Source of the DNA: Woodsholea maritima DSM 17123
GTDB taxonomy: Bacteria > Pseudomonadota > Alphaproteobacteria > Caulobacterales > Maricaulaceae
Length of the DNA: 64,000 bases
Direction: 5' to 3'
Assembly: GCF_000382325.1 (NCBI RefSeq)
Contig: NZ_KB908059.1
Span: 124,001 to 188,000, forward strand
Within the stretch, counting starts at the first letter, position 1, and each line of letters starts with the position of its first letter. The notes below the pieces were generated by a model. The model was not told the origin of the DNA, ran no database searches, and saw only the letters and a program-made list of their open reading frames with translations. Positions 36,543 to 44,530 of the stretch are shown one piece after another. Made by a program: the position numbers and the translations under genes.

Positions 36543-38342
36543 ATGACCGGTCAGATTATGGATGATGCCCTGTTTGGGGTGTCTCACTCGATCACGGGCC
36601 GGACATGGCGTCTGAAACAAGCTGATGACCAGCATGTGGCGGAGATTGTGCGTCTGGCCGGATGTCCGGACGCCTTGGCGCGCATGCTGGCCGCGCGCGG
36701 CATTACGCCTGATGGGGCGGAGCGATTTTTGAACCCGCGCCTGCGCGATGTGTTTCCCGACCCCAGCCTCTTTCGGGATATGGATCTTGCCGCGCGCCTG
36801 ATTTGGGATGCGGTTCAAGCCGATCACCGCATCGCGATTTTTGCCGATTATGATGTGGATGGCGCGACTTCAGGGGCTCAGCTGACGCGATGGTTGAAGT
36901 CTCAAGGCGCCGATCCCCTGCTTTATGTTCCCGACCGGTTGGAGGAGGGCTATGGCCCTTCTGAGTTGGCCTTTCAGCGTTTGAAAGCGGCAGGAGCCCA
37001 GCTGGTCATCACGCTCGATTGCGGCGCGGCGGCGTTAGAGCCGTTGAAGTGCGCCGCAGCGATGGACTTACCCGTCATCGTGGTGGATCACCATATGATG
37101 AAGGATGAGCGCCCGCCCTGTCTGGCGCTGGTCAATCCCAATCAAGAGGGTGATCAGTCCGGGTGCGGAATATTGGCCGCGGCTGGCGTGGTTTTCGTTC
37201 TGCTGGCGGCCTTAAACCGCGAGGGGCGCCGGCGCGGCGGCTTTAGTGCGGACCACCCAGAACCCGATATCATGGCGTGGTTGGACCTGGCCGCACTGGG
37301 TACGATTTGCGATGTCGTACCGCTTGAAGGGCTTAACCGCGCGATTGTTGCCCAGGGCCTGAAAGTCATGGCGCAATCGAGCACTTTGGGACTGCGCGCT
37401 TTATGTGAAGCCTCTGGGGCAAAGCCCCCATTCTCGCCCTATCATGCGGGCTTCTTGATGGGCCCCCGTATCAATGCGGGCGGACGTATCGGCAAGGCGG
37501 ATCTGGGGCTCACCCTTCTGACGACGCACAATGAGGCTGAAGCCGAAGCTATTGCGCGCCAGCTCAGTGAACTGAATGATGAACGCAAGGCCATTGAGGC
37601 TGAGGTTCAGCATGAAGCCAGCTTGCAGATTGAGCGCCAAGCCATCTTGGAAGAGACCGGCTTTATCATGGCGGCGGGTGAGGGCTGGCATCCCGGCGTC
37701 ATTGGCATTGTCGCCGGGCGCTTGAAAGACCGCTTCAACCGGCCGTGCATCATTATCGGTCTCGATCGTGAGCTGGGCATCGGTAAGGGCTCGGGCCGGT
37801 CCTGTCCGGGCGTCAATCTGGGCGCGGCGATCAGTGCCGCGGCCGATCAAGGCTTGTTGATGGCCGGCGGTGGCCATCCCATGGCGGGTGGGTTGACGAT
37901 TGCCTATGATCAGGTGGAGGCGTTTGGTGCCTTCATGGCGCAGCGCCTGTCCCCGCAATGGCTTGCGGCAGATGAGGCGCGCTCCCTCATACTTGATGGC
38001 GTGTTGATGCCTGGCGCGGTCAGCTATGATCTGTGGACCCGTTTGCAAGGTGCCGGGCCTTATGGGGCGGGCCATGGTGAGCCACGCTTTGGATTTTCTC
38101 GCCTGCGTAAGACTTTTGCCAAGCGTGTGGGCGCGGATCATGTGCGCTATAGCTTCGAGGGTGAGGACGGCAAGCGCCTCAACGGCATTGCCTGGCGCTG
38201 TGCAGATGCCCCCCTGGGCGAGGCTCTGCTGAATGGTCCCGAAGGCTTCTGGCATGCTGTTGGCAAGATCAAGGGCGAGGACGGAGCCTATGGGCGTAAG
38301 GCCGAGTTGCAGTTAGAAGATTTAGCCTACTGCGAAAGCTGA
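36543..38342 (+). CDS. recJ: Single-stranded-DNA-specific exonuclease RecJ
   Basis: 5'-3' single-strand exonuclease acting in recombination and mismatch or base-excision repair. The 599 residues have the DHH-phosphoesterase motifs (IFADYDVDGATSGAQL, LVITLDCGAAA, VIVVDHHMM), the DHHA1 part with GGGHPMAGGLTI, and a C-terminal OB-like domain. An insertion or extension relative to E. coli RecJ is not evident. It ends 73 bases before the first tRNA-Glu gene. Confidence 0.95.
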   Translation: MTGQIMDDALFGVSHSITGRTWRLKQADDQHVAEIVRLAGCPDALARMLAARGITPDGAERFLNPRLRDVFPDPSLFRDMDLAARLIWDAVQADHRIAIFADYDVDGATSGAQLTRWLKSQGADPLLYVPDRLEEGYGPSELAFQRLKAAGAQLVITLDCGAAALEPLKCAAAMDLPVIVVDHHMMKDERPPCLALVNPNQEGDQSGCGILAAAGVVFVLLAALNREGRRRGGFSADHPEPDIMAWLDLAALGTICDVVPLEGLNRAIVAQGLKVMAQSSTLGLRALCEASGAKPPFSPYHAGFLMGPRINAGGRIGKADLGLTLLTTHNEAEAEAIARQLSELNDERKAIEAEVQHEASLQIERQAILEETGFIMAAGEGWHPGVIGIVAGRLKDRFNRPCIIIGLDRELGIGKGSGRSCPGVNLGAAISAAADQGLLMAGGGHPMAGGLTIAYDQVEAFGAFMAQRLSPQWLAADEARSLILDGVLMPGAVSYDLWTRLQGAGPYGAGHGEPRFGFSRLRKTFAKRVGADHVRYSFEGEDGKRLNGIAWRCADAPLGEALLNGPEGFWHAVGKIKGEDGAYGRKAELQLEDLAYCES

Positions 38343-38397
38343 TGTAAAACCTGCAAAGAGATGCTTGCATTCGCATCAAGGTGTTTGTAAAAGACCG

Positions 38398-38499
38398 CCT
38401 CTCACGTCGGGCCATGGTCCCTTCGTCTATCGGTTAGGACGCCAGGTTTTCAACCTGGAAAGAGGGGTTCGATTCCCCTAGGGACTGCCACGTGAGAGG
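38398..38499 (+). repeat. Inverted repeat flanking the first tRNA-Glu
   Basis: CCTCTCACGT at 38398-38407 and its exact complement ACGTGAGAGG at 38490-38499 enclose the tRNA gene. In the precursor they can pair and bring leader and trailer together as a stem outside the acceptor arm, so they may guide processing. The second tRNA copy lacks this repeat. Confidence 0.7.
38416..38490 (+). tRNA. tRNA-Glu (anticodon TTC), copy 1
   Basis: 75 bases with encoded CCA. Acceptor GGTCCCT / AGGGACT, anticodon stem CCAGG / CCTGG around TTTTCAA giving anticodon TTC, T arm AGGGG-TTCGATT-CCCCT. Identical in every base to the copy at 38558. Confidence 0.96.
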
Positions 38500-38539
38500 A
38501 AGCGCCTCGCGCTTTCATAATAGATCGGCTAAGATCTAT
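38500..38539 (+). repeat. Two small stems between the tandem tRNA-Glu genes
   Basis: AAGCGC-CTC-GCGCTT (38500-38514, followed by TC) is terminator-like; ATAGATC-GGCTAA-GATCTAT (38520-38526 and 38533-38539) is a second perfect stem. They may end transcription of copy 1 or separate the two tRNAs in a common precursor. Confidence 0.45.
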
Positions 38540-38557
38540 CTATAGGCCAGCGTATGC

Positions 38558-38632
38558 GGTCCCTTCGTCTATCGGTTAGGACGCCAGGTTTTCAACCTGG
38601 AAAGAGGGGTTCGATTCCCCTAGGGACTGCCA
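38558..38632 (+). tRNA. tRNA-Glu (anticodon TTC), copy 2
   Basis: 75 bases, identical to copy 1 including CCA, beginning 67 bases behind it. Flanks differ from copy 1, so the repeat unit is the tRNA itself. Confidence 0.96.
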
Positions 38633-38746
38633 CGCGCACCATTTCCCAAAACATCTTCCAAATTTCTGCGTCCAGACCTGTTCGGACATGGAAACCGATC
38701 CTTTATCATTTCCTGCCACTTTGGCGGCGTTCAATTATGTCGTTCA

Positions 38747-40324
38747 GTGGGGAAGACTGTGCTTGCATCCACATCCAGCCATAGCCGTTTCGTGGCCTTT
38801 GCCTTTGCGGCGGCCGATATTCTGATTGAAACCAATGAGCTAGGCGAGATCGCCTTTTGTGCTGGGGCAACCAGTGTGATGGCGGCGCAGGAAGATTTGG
38901 TGGGCGGGCGCAAGCCGTTCTGGGATTATTTTGATGTGGTCTCGCGCCGCCTGGTTCAGGTGATTAGCGCTCAGGTGAAGGCCAATGTGCGCTCCGGCCC
39001 CTATCGGGTCACAGTCAATGGACGAACCGCGCAATTATCAGCATGGCGTTTAGAGGGCTCGGGCCAGATCCAGTGGACGGTCAATCTCGATCTCACCCAC
39101 CACCCTGAAGACATTGATCAAGATGACTTTTCTCGCCAAGCCCAAAGGGTGCTCGATCTGGTGCGTTCCCAAGATGGTCAGGCCCATATTGGCTTGTTGG
39201 CCCTGAAAGGCATTGAAGGGCTGGGCGATCGGATTGGCCAAGATCGCCGCGATGAATTTTTCACCGCCATTGGCAATCTCGTCAAAGCCGCATCGATGTC
39301 CGGGGCGGGAAGTCGTACAAGCCCAGAGACCTTCAGTTTGGTGTGTGAAACCCGCGATGTCGTGGAAGATCTCAATGACGCCGTTGAAAGCCTGGTCCGC
39401 GAATCCAAGATCTCCGGGGTCAGTAGTCACATTCATAGTGTTGGCGATGACCCCAAGCTGGGCAGTGAGACCGCCGTGCGTGCCTTCCTTTATGGCGTCA
39501 ATCAAGCGGTCGCGAGCCGCGACTTTACCTGCCTGACGTCCCTCAAAGGCTTGGTGGAGCGTGAAGCTGAGCAGGCGCGAAAGAATATGGACTCGCTCAG
39601 CGCCTTTATTCGCGGCAAAAAGATCGAGCCTTATGCGCAACCCATCGTCTTGACCGATAATCTCAGCGTGGAGCGCTATGAGGTTTTGGCGCGTTTACCG
39701 GGCGGAAAATCCCTGGATTTGGCTGTAGCCTTTGCCGAGCAGACAGGGGTTGTTCTGGAACTCGACTTCGCCATGGTTCATACCGCGCTCGATGCCTTAA
39801 AGGCTGATTCCGATCACCCCACTTTAAGCGTTAATCTCTCCGGGGCGAGCTTGTCTTCGCCGCGCTGGTGCACGGATTTGCTGGGCCTGATTGAAGATAT
39901 TCGCATTGATCGCAAACGGTTGAGTTTTGAACTGACCGAGACCCATGCGCTGCGCGATATTGCCTGTGCCACGCGCACGCTGGAAAAAATTCGCAAGCGT
40001 GGTCATATGGTTGCCTTGGATGATTTTGGCGTTGGCGCCGCGGGGCTTAATTATATTCGTCTTCTGCCTGTGGATATGGTCAAAATTGATGGCTCGCTGA
40101 TCCGCGGCAGTGCGACTTTAGAGCGTGATTTCATCATCACCCGCTCGATCGCTAATCTGGCCCATGGCTTAAAGATTGAGGTCGTGGCCGAGCATGTCGA
40201 AACCCATGATCAGGTCGATATGCTGCGCAAGCTCGGGATTTCACGCCTGCAGGGCTTTCTATTCGGTGCGCCGGCACCTTTAGTAACGCTCTCCACCAAA
40301 GGCGTGCAGAAACTTTCTGCCTGA
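38747..40324 (+). CDS. EAL-domain protein, predicted c-di-GMP phosphodiesterase
   Basis: 525 residues. The C-terminal EAL domain (about 285-515) keeps the catalytic residues: Glu in EVLARLPG, Asn in SVNLSG, ELTET, DDFGVGAAGLNYI, KIDGSLI, VVAEHVE and LQGFLFGAPAP, so it is probably active. The N-terminal half (about 1-280) has no GGDEF motif and no membrane segment; it starts with a PAS-like stretch (ILIETNELGEIAFCAGATSV) and ends in a long helical connector. I do not recognise the input domain. Start is uncertain: GTG 38747, or GTG 38759 with GGGGAAG just before it. Confidence 0.88.
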   Translation: MGKTVLASTSSHSRFVAFAFAAADILIETNELGEIAFCAGATSVMAAQEDLVGGRKPFWDYFDVVSRRLVQVISAQVKANVRSGPYRVTVNGRTAQLSAWRLEGSGQIQWTVNLDLTHHPEDIDQDDFSRQAQRVLDLVRSQDGQAHIGLLALKGIEGLGDRIGQDRRDEFFTAIGNLVKAASMSGAGSRTSPETFSLVCETRDVVEDLNDAVESLVRESKISGVSSHIHSVGDDPKLGSETAVRAFLYGVNQAVASRDFTCLTSLKGLVEREAEQARKNMDSLSAFIRGKKIEPYAQPIVLTDNLSVERYEVLARLPGGKSLDLAVAFAEQTGVVLELDFAMVHTALDALKADSDHPTLSVNLSGASLSSPRWCTDLLGLIEDIRIDRKRLSFELTETHALRDIACATRTLEKIRKRGHMVALDDFGVGAAGLNYIRLLPVDMVKIDGSLIRGSATLERDFIITRSIANLAHGLKIEVVAEHVETHDQVDMLRKLGISRLQGFLFGAPAPLVTLSTKGVQKLSA

Positions 40325-40327
40325 CGA

Positions 40328-40355
40328 AAAAAGGCGCTGTCGCCAGCGCCTTTTT
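40328..40355. terminator. Strong bidirectional terminator between the EAL gene and ppa
   Basis: Perfect 12-bp stem AAAAAGGCGCTG / CAGCGCCTTTTT with a four-base loop, A-run before and T-run after. Both convergent genes end at it. Confidence 0.96.
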
Positions 40356-40374
40356 CTTTAACATTCTAAAGCAA

Positions 40375-40920
40375 TTACGCTTTAGCGGCTTTGGTCGCTT
40401 TTTCGCGCTCCAACGCTTCAACGATCAACTCGCGCGCACGATCCGCATCGGCCCAACCTTCGATCTTGACCCATTTGCGCGGCTCAAGGTCTTTATAATG
40501 CTCGAAGAAATGGGTGATGCGCGCCAGCATGGCTTGATTGACATCGGTATAGTTCTGGATGTCGTCATAAAAGGGTGTCAGCTTGGAATGCGGGGCAGCT
40601 AGGATTTTTTCGTCCATGCCGCTTTCGTCTTCCATCAACAACACGCCGATCGGACGCGCGCGAACGATACAGCCTGGGATTAAAGTGGTCTGGCCCAAAC
40701 ACATCACGTCGATTGGATCGCCATCATCAGACAAGGTGTGCGGCATGAAGCCATAATTGCAGGGATAGCGCATCGGGGTGTGCAAGAAGCGGTCAACGAC
40801 GATGGTCCCAGAATCCTTGTCCATCTCGTATTTTACAGGCTCACCCCCAACAGGCACCTCAACGATGACATTGATATCTTCAGGGGGATTGGCTCCAGGT
40901 GAAATGGCATCCAGACGCAT
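40375..40920 (-). CDS. ppa: Soluble family I inorganic pyrophosphatase
   Basis: Cytoplasmic Mg-dependent enzyme that hydrolyses pyrophosphate. The 181 residues contain [18 protein letters not shown], the signature [12 protein letters not shown], and the downstream [20 protein letters not shown] and [10 protein letters not shown] segments. The C-terminus carries a basic Ala/Lys tail ([11 protein letters not shown]). Its function overlaps with the membrane pyrophosphatase hppA at 18.9 kb. Confidence 0.96.
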   Translation of the reverse strand: MRLDAISPGANPPEDINVIVEVPVGGEPVKYEMDKDSGTIVVDRFLHTPMRYPCNYGFMPHTLSDDGDPIDVMCLGQTTLIPGCIVRARPIGVLLMEDESGMDEKILAAPHSKLTPFYDDIQNYTDVNQAMLARITHFFEHYKDLEPRKWVKIEGWADADRARELIVEALEREKATKAAKA

Positions 40921-41110
40921 CGTCTTCTACTCCAATACTTGTGCAACATAAATTTCGCGCGAATGAACGCTGTGTGCGGGCAAAGTTCAAGGGGTTTTGT
41001 GCATTGGCGAAGACGTTTTCTTCGTTTTCATCCGCTTTGCTGCTGCGAGGAGCGCCGGGGCGGCGCAAAATTGATTGTCTAGGCCCCAGACACACGCTAG
41101 CTTCGCGCCC

Positions 41111-41644
41111 ATGAAAACATCTGTCTTTATTCTGATCGGCGCAGCCTGGGCGGCTTTGTCCAGCGGCGCTTTGGCGCAAGAGGGCGAGGCGGCAGCGTCT
41201 TCCGCTCCTCTTACTGTGGAACAAGCCGTTTTACCCGATGCGGTGGTGGCTTATCGTGGGCCAGAGGCCTTTGTCATTGAGACGGACACCGGTCCCGTGA
41301 CGATTATGGCCGAGATTGCCGACACGCCCCAATCGCGTGCGCGGGGCCTGATGTTCCGTGACAGCCTGGGTGAGAATGAAGGCATGGTGCTTGATCATGG
41401 CGTGGCGCAACCGTCCAGCATCTGGATGCGTAACACCTTGATTGGTTTGGATATTGTCTTCATCCGCGCCGATGGTCGGATTGCCAAGATCGCAGCAAAC
41501 GCCCAGCCGCGATCTGAGCGTTCTATTCCTTCCGACATTCCCGTGCGTGCCGTTCTGGAAATTCCCGCGGGTCGCGCCGCCGCCTTGGGTCTTCGTCCCG
41601 GTATGACGGTCCAGCATGCGATGTTTGTCTCGGCTGCGGGCTAA
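41111..41644 (+). CDS. Secreted DUF192 protein
   Basis: 177 residues. A signal peptide (about 1-23, MKTSVFILIGAAWAALSSGA) is followed by a linker and the DUF192 domain: ADTPQSRARGLMFRDSLGEN, SIWMRNTLIGLDIVFIRADG, VRAVLEIPAGRAAALGLRPG. The domain is widespread and of unknown function; bacterial copies are mostly exported. ATG 41111 is chosen because it begins the signal peptide. It is divergent from ppa and convergent with umuC. Confidence 0.88.
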   Translation: MKTSVFILIGAAWAALSSGALAQEGEAAASSAPLTVEQAVLPDAVVAYRGPEAFVIETDTGPVTIMAEIADTPQSRARGLMFRDSLGENEGMVLDHGVAQPSSIWMRNTLIGLDIVFIRADGRIAKIAANAQPRSERSIPSDIPVRAVLEIPAGRAAALGLRPGMTVQHAMFVSAAG

Positions 41645-41650
41645 GTCGAT

Positions 41651-42904
41651 CTAACGCGCATAGACTTTGGGCAGTTCTGACCATTGGGTGGTGTAGCGCG
41701 GGCTACGCCGCCCACAACGCATCGCCCATGTATGTTTACGTTCAATCCCTTGGGCACCATAAAATATCGTATTGCGCCCATCGCGATGATTGATGTGGTC
41801 CAGCGTTGCCATCAAGCGTGCCTGGCGCGGATCAGGGGCCGGGGCGAGAAGGCTCAATTGCTCTTCGCCCACTTGCACCAGATTAAGCAGCATCACCCCA
41901 CATTTTTGATATTTAAGGCCAGGTTGGAAAATCCGGTCCAATAGTTTGTGCGTGATTTTGATAATCTGGGCACTGTCCTGGGTGGGGGCAGGAAGGGTAT
42001 AGCTCAACCCTTCATGAAAGGGCTGGGGGCCATGACGCGGGGTGGAGATGAAGGCATAAACCCCGAGCGCCAAACTGTTCTGACGGCGTAACTTCTCACA
42101 GGCCCGCACACTGTAACAGGCCATCGCCTCGGCAAGATCCTCCTTTTTGCTTGTCAGTTTCCCAAAGGAGCGCGAGGAGAGGATGTTCTGACGCGGCGCG
42201 AGATCTGAGATCGCCAGGCAAGGCTGGCCATTGAGCTCGCGCAGTAATCGCTCGCCCACCACGCCCATGACTTTACGCGCCTGACGCGGATCCCAACAGG
42301 CCAGATCATACGCGTTAGTAAGGCCTTCGTGTGCTAAGCGCCTGGATAATCGCCGACCTATACCCCAGATGTCACAGAGCTCTGTCTTGCGTAAAACCTG
42401 AAGGCGTTGATCCTCGGTGCGAATTTCAAAAACACCGGTGTTTTTCTTCGCAACATGATTGGCAAGCTTGGCCAGGGTCTTGGTCGGGGCCAGGCCAAAG
42501 GCGACGGGTATGCCGGTCCATTGATGGATGCTGTCGCGCACCTCATGCGCCAGTTGGGTCAATTGCGCCGGATCGTCCCGGCCAAATTCTAAAAACGCTT
42601 CATCAATGGAATAGGCTTCAAACCGCGCGCCCGTTTCGCGCAGGATATGCATGACCCGCGCGCTCATATCGCCATAAAGCTGATAGTTGGACGAACACGC
42701 AATGCCACCGCACGCTTCATACTCTTTTTGAATTTTGAAATAAGGCGCAGCCATGTCGATATCCAAGGCTTTAGCCTCGTTCGAGCGCGACACCACGCAG
42801 CCATCATTATTGGAAAGCACCACGACCGGCTTGTTTTTCAAGCCGGGATTAAAGGCGCGCTCACATGAGACATAAAAATTATTGCAATCGACCAGGGCGA
42901 ACAT
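41651..42904 (-). CDS. umuC: Y-family DNA polymerase V subunit UmuC
   Basis: Error-prone translesion polymerase. The 417 residues hold the catalytic carboxylates in MFALVDCNNFYVSCE and SIDEAFLEFG, the steric-gate region near FYVSCER, helix-hairpin-helix segments in LCDIWGIGRRLSRRLA, and a beta-clamp binding sequence QLSLL (about residue 356). All look intact. The ATG at 42904 is two bases after the umuD stop; an in-frame TTG at 42910 would overlap it. The two genes form one SOS-controlled operon. Confidence 0.95.
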   Translation of the reverse strand: MFALVDCNNFYVSCERAFNPGLKNKPVVVLSNNDGCVVSRSNEAKALDIDMAAPYFKIQKEYEACGGIACSSNYQLYGDMSARVMHILRETGARFEAYSIDEAFLEFGRDDPAQLTQLAHEVRDSIHQWTGIPVAFGLAPTKTLAKLANHVAKKNTGVFEIRTEDQRLQVLRKTELCDIWGIGRRLSRRLAHEGLTNAYDLACWDPRQARKVMGVVGERLLRELNGQPCLAISDLAPRQNILSSRSFGKLTSKKEDLAEAMACYSVRACEKLRRQNSLALGVYAFISTPRHGPQPFHEGLSYTLPAPTQDSAQIIKITHKLLDRIFQPGLKYQKCGVMLLNLVQVGEEQLSLLAPAPDPRQARLMATLDHINHRDGRNTIFYGAQGIERKHTWAMRCGRRSPRYTTQWSELPKVYAR

Positions 42905-42906
42905 GA

Positions 42907-43368
42907 TCAAGGTCGCGGCTGGAGCAGGGCGTGCAGAACATGAACGGCCACGCCCCAGATCGTGATGTCTTCATACTGACTGATATCTAGATCGGTAAAG
43001 TCAGGGTGTTCCGCACAGAGAAAACGCTGGCGGCCGTGGAGCTTTAACCGCCGGATCATCAGCTCCCCATGACAGTCTACAACGACGATCTGACCGGAAA
43101 CGGGGGTTAGGCTGCGATCAATGACCAGAATGTCGCCGTCATGAATACCAGCCCCGACCATGGCATGACCGATGGCGCGGGCAAAAAAGGTGCAGGCGGG
43201 GTGTTGAACCGCATAGCGATGCAGATCGAGATCGCGCTCAAGATAATCATCGGCCGGAGAGGGAAAGCCGCCGGCCATTGTATTGACATAACCAGGCGGG
43301 GCGGTGCGCACGCCATCGCGATCATTACGGGCATTGGGGGGGCTATAGGCAGGGGGGTGCATGCTCAT
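42907..43368 (-). CDS. umuD: UmuD homologue lacking the Ser/Lys catalytic dyad
   Basis: UmuD is a LexA-like protein that cleaves itself after RecA activation and then joins UmuC. This 153-residue protein aligns along its length with E. coli UmuD (GFPSPADDYLERDLDL, QHPACTFFARAIGHAMVGAG, IHDGDILVIDRSL, ITIWGVAVHV). The catalytic Ser of GDSM is Ala69 (GHAM), and the catalytic Lys (FTVKKL in E. coli) is Arg106 (LMIRRL). I checked both codons in the DNA: GCC and CGG. The cleavage region is kept as AGG at 32-34. Start ATG 43368; GTG 43380 and ATG 43362 are alternatives. The SOS box is 20 bases upstream. Confidence 0.9.
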   Translation of the reverse strand: MSMHPPAYSPPNARNDRDGVRTAPPGYVNTMAGGFPSPADDYLERDLDLHRYAVQHPACTFFARAIGHAMVGAGIHDGDILVIDRSLTPVSGQIVVVDCHGELMIRRLKLHGRQRFLCAEHPDFTDLDISQYEDITIWGVAVHVLHALLQPRP

Positions 43369-43387
43369 CTCACATTCCACTTAGCGT

Positions 43388-43402
43388 GTTCATGTTATGT
43401 TC
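43388..43402. promoter_or_regulatory. LexA-binding SOS box of umuDC
   Basis: GTTC-N7-GTTC (GTTCATGTTATGTTC), an exact match to the alphaproteobacterial LexA site. It lies 20 bases upstream of the umuD ATG, so LexA would block the promoter directly. Confidence 0.9.
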
Positions 43403-43675
43403 CGCGCGCACTAAAAGTCAAGCCATCTGTGTATGACACGGCGTTTTAGCGGCGCTGGACGGTGTGGCCCGTGAGAGAGGTGCGCGCATGATTACGCTTG
43501 GTGGGGTCAGCGAGGTGGCGCAGCGGACAAGCGAGCGAGATTGCCATCAGGCTGTGGACAATCTGTGGAAAACCGGATGTTATGGATTTCAACTGTAAGA
43601 CATGCACAAAGAACAGCATTGAAGGGTTGCGCCGAGTCACGCTTATCCATTAGAACGCCTTTCTACTTCGACGGA
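43403..43675. other. Non-coding gap between umuDC and tRNA-Pro
   Basis: About 270 bases without a credible gene. It contains TGTGGACAA (43553-43561) and TGTGGAAAA (43564-43572), each one base from a DnaA-box and 11 bases apart. Open frames here are short, have no ribosome site, and run into the tRNA. Confidence 0.5.
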
Positions 43676-43752
<77 letters not shown>

Positions 43753-43804
43753 TCTCTTGAGTGTAAAAGGCTTTTTCTGCCGTTCCTCATATAGGACAAT
43801 TGAG

Positions 43805-44110
43805 ATGTTCGCGAAGATTTACCGTCCCTCTAAAAACGCCATGCAATCGGGTAAAGCCAGAACCAAATCTTGGGTTTTGGAATTTGAGCCGTCTCAGGCC
43901 AAGCGTCCCGATCCTTTGATGGGCTGGACGACCAGTTCAGATATGAACCGTCAGGTGCATTTGAGCTTTGAAAGCCAGGAAGAAGCGGTGGCCTATGCCA
44001 AGCGCCATGGCATCGCCTTCCACGTGCGCCCCGATCATCAGGTTGAGCGCAAGGCCAAGATTTACTCTGACAATTTCGCTTATGAGCGCAAAGAGCCTTG
44101 GTCTCACTAA
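43805..44110 (+). CDS. Complex I accessory subunit (NDUFS4-like, ETC complex I domain)
   Basis: 101-residue homologue of the mitochondrial 18-kDa subunit, present in alphaproteobacteria, which stabilises the NADH-binding arm of complex I. Markers are ARTKSWVLEFEPSQAKRPDP, LMGWTTSSDMNRQVHLSF and EAVAYAKRHGIAFHV with the C-terminal YSDNFAYERKEPWSH. The ATG at 43805 gives MFAKIYRPSKNAMQSG; reading further up passes through the tRNA and is not coding. It stands alone between two tRNA genes, away from the nuo operon. Confidence 0.94.
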   Translation: MFAKIYRPSKNAMQSGKARTKSWVLEFEPSQAKRPDPLMGWTTSSDMNRQVHLSFESQEEAVAYAKRHGIAFHVRPDHQVERKAKIYSDNFAYERKEPWSH

Positions 44111-44133
44111 GCGCTTAGCGGCAAGATCAAGGC

Positions 44134-44160
44134 AAAGCCTCGCAAGATCTGCGGGGCTTT
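44134..44160 (+). terminator. Terminator of the NDUFS4-like gene
   Basis: AAAGCCTCGCA / TGCGGGGCTTT, 11 pairs including one G-T, loop AGATC, followed by TTGTGTTTTTC. Confidence 0.85.
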
Positions 44161-44253
44161 TGTGTTTTTCAGCGCAAGGACGCTGAAGGTGGGGCTTGGC
44201 CCCATGCGCAGGCTGGCTTAAAACCGCTTCCTCAAGATCGACACCGATCACAA

Positions 44254-44330
44254 GCCTCCGTAGCTCAACCGGATAGAGCGCCCGCCTTCTAAGCGGATGG
44301 TTGCAGGTTCGAGTCCTGCCGGGGGTGCCA
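44254..44330 (+). tRNA. tRNA-Arg (anticodon TCT)
   Basis: 77 bases with CCA. Acceptor GCCTCCG / CGGGGGT (two G-U pairs), anticodon stem CCGCC...GGCGG-like (CCGCCTTCTAAGCGG) giving TCT, T arm GCAGG-TTCGAGT-CCTGC. Confidence 0.94.
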
Positions 44331-44473
44331 CTTTTTCCTGATGCTCAACTTCGTCCGAACTTTCGCTCCTCGCTGACGCTGCGCGCGGCTGTTCGCCTTG
44401 CGAACCCGTTGGGTTAGAAGTTGGCCCGCCAAGGCGCGCCATTCTTCCAGGTCGTGCTCACTTTTCTGAACTA

Positions 44474-44490
44474 GTCTGATGTCGTCAGAC
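44474..44490. terminator. Weak hairpin behind the small secreted gene
   Basis: GTCTGA-TGTCG-TCAGAC lies 41 bases beyond the stop of the reverse-strand gene at 44531. No T-tract; possibly a terminator for that gene. The surrounding 200 bases (44331-44530) show nothing else. Confidence 0.3.
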
Positions 44491-44530
44491 ACTCGGCAAG
44501 GTCGGGCTTTATCCCTTGAGTTTGCGTAAC

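Noticed and set aside
37401-38255. 284-codon reverse open frame opposite recJ
   Set aside because: Antisense shadow of recJ with biased composition.
44248-44492. Two reverse-strand open frames over tRNA-Arg (endings like PPAGLEPATIRLEGG and RQDSNLQPSA)
   Set aside because: These are well-known false translations of the tRNA-Arg antisense strand; no ribosome site is present.
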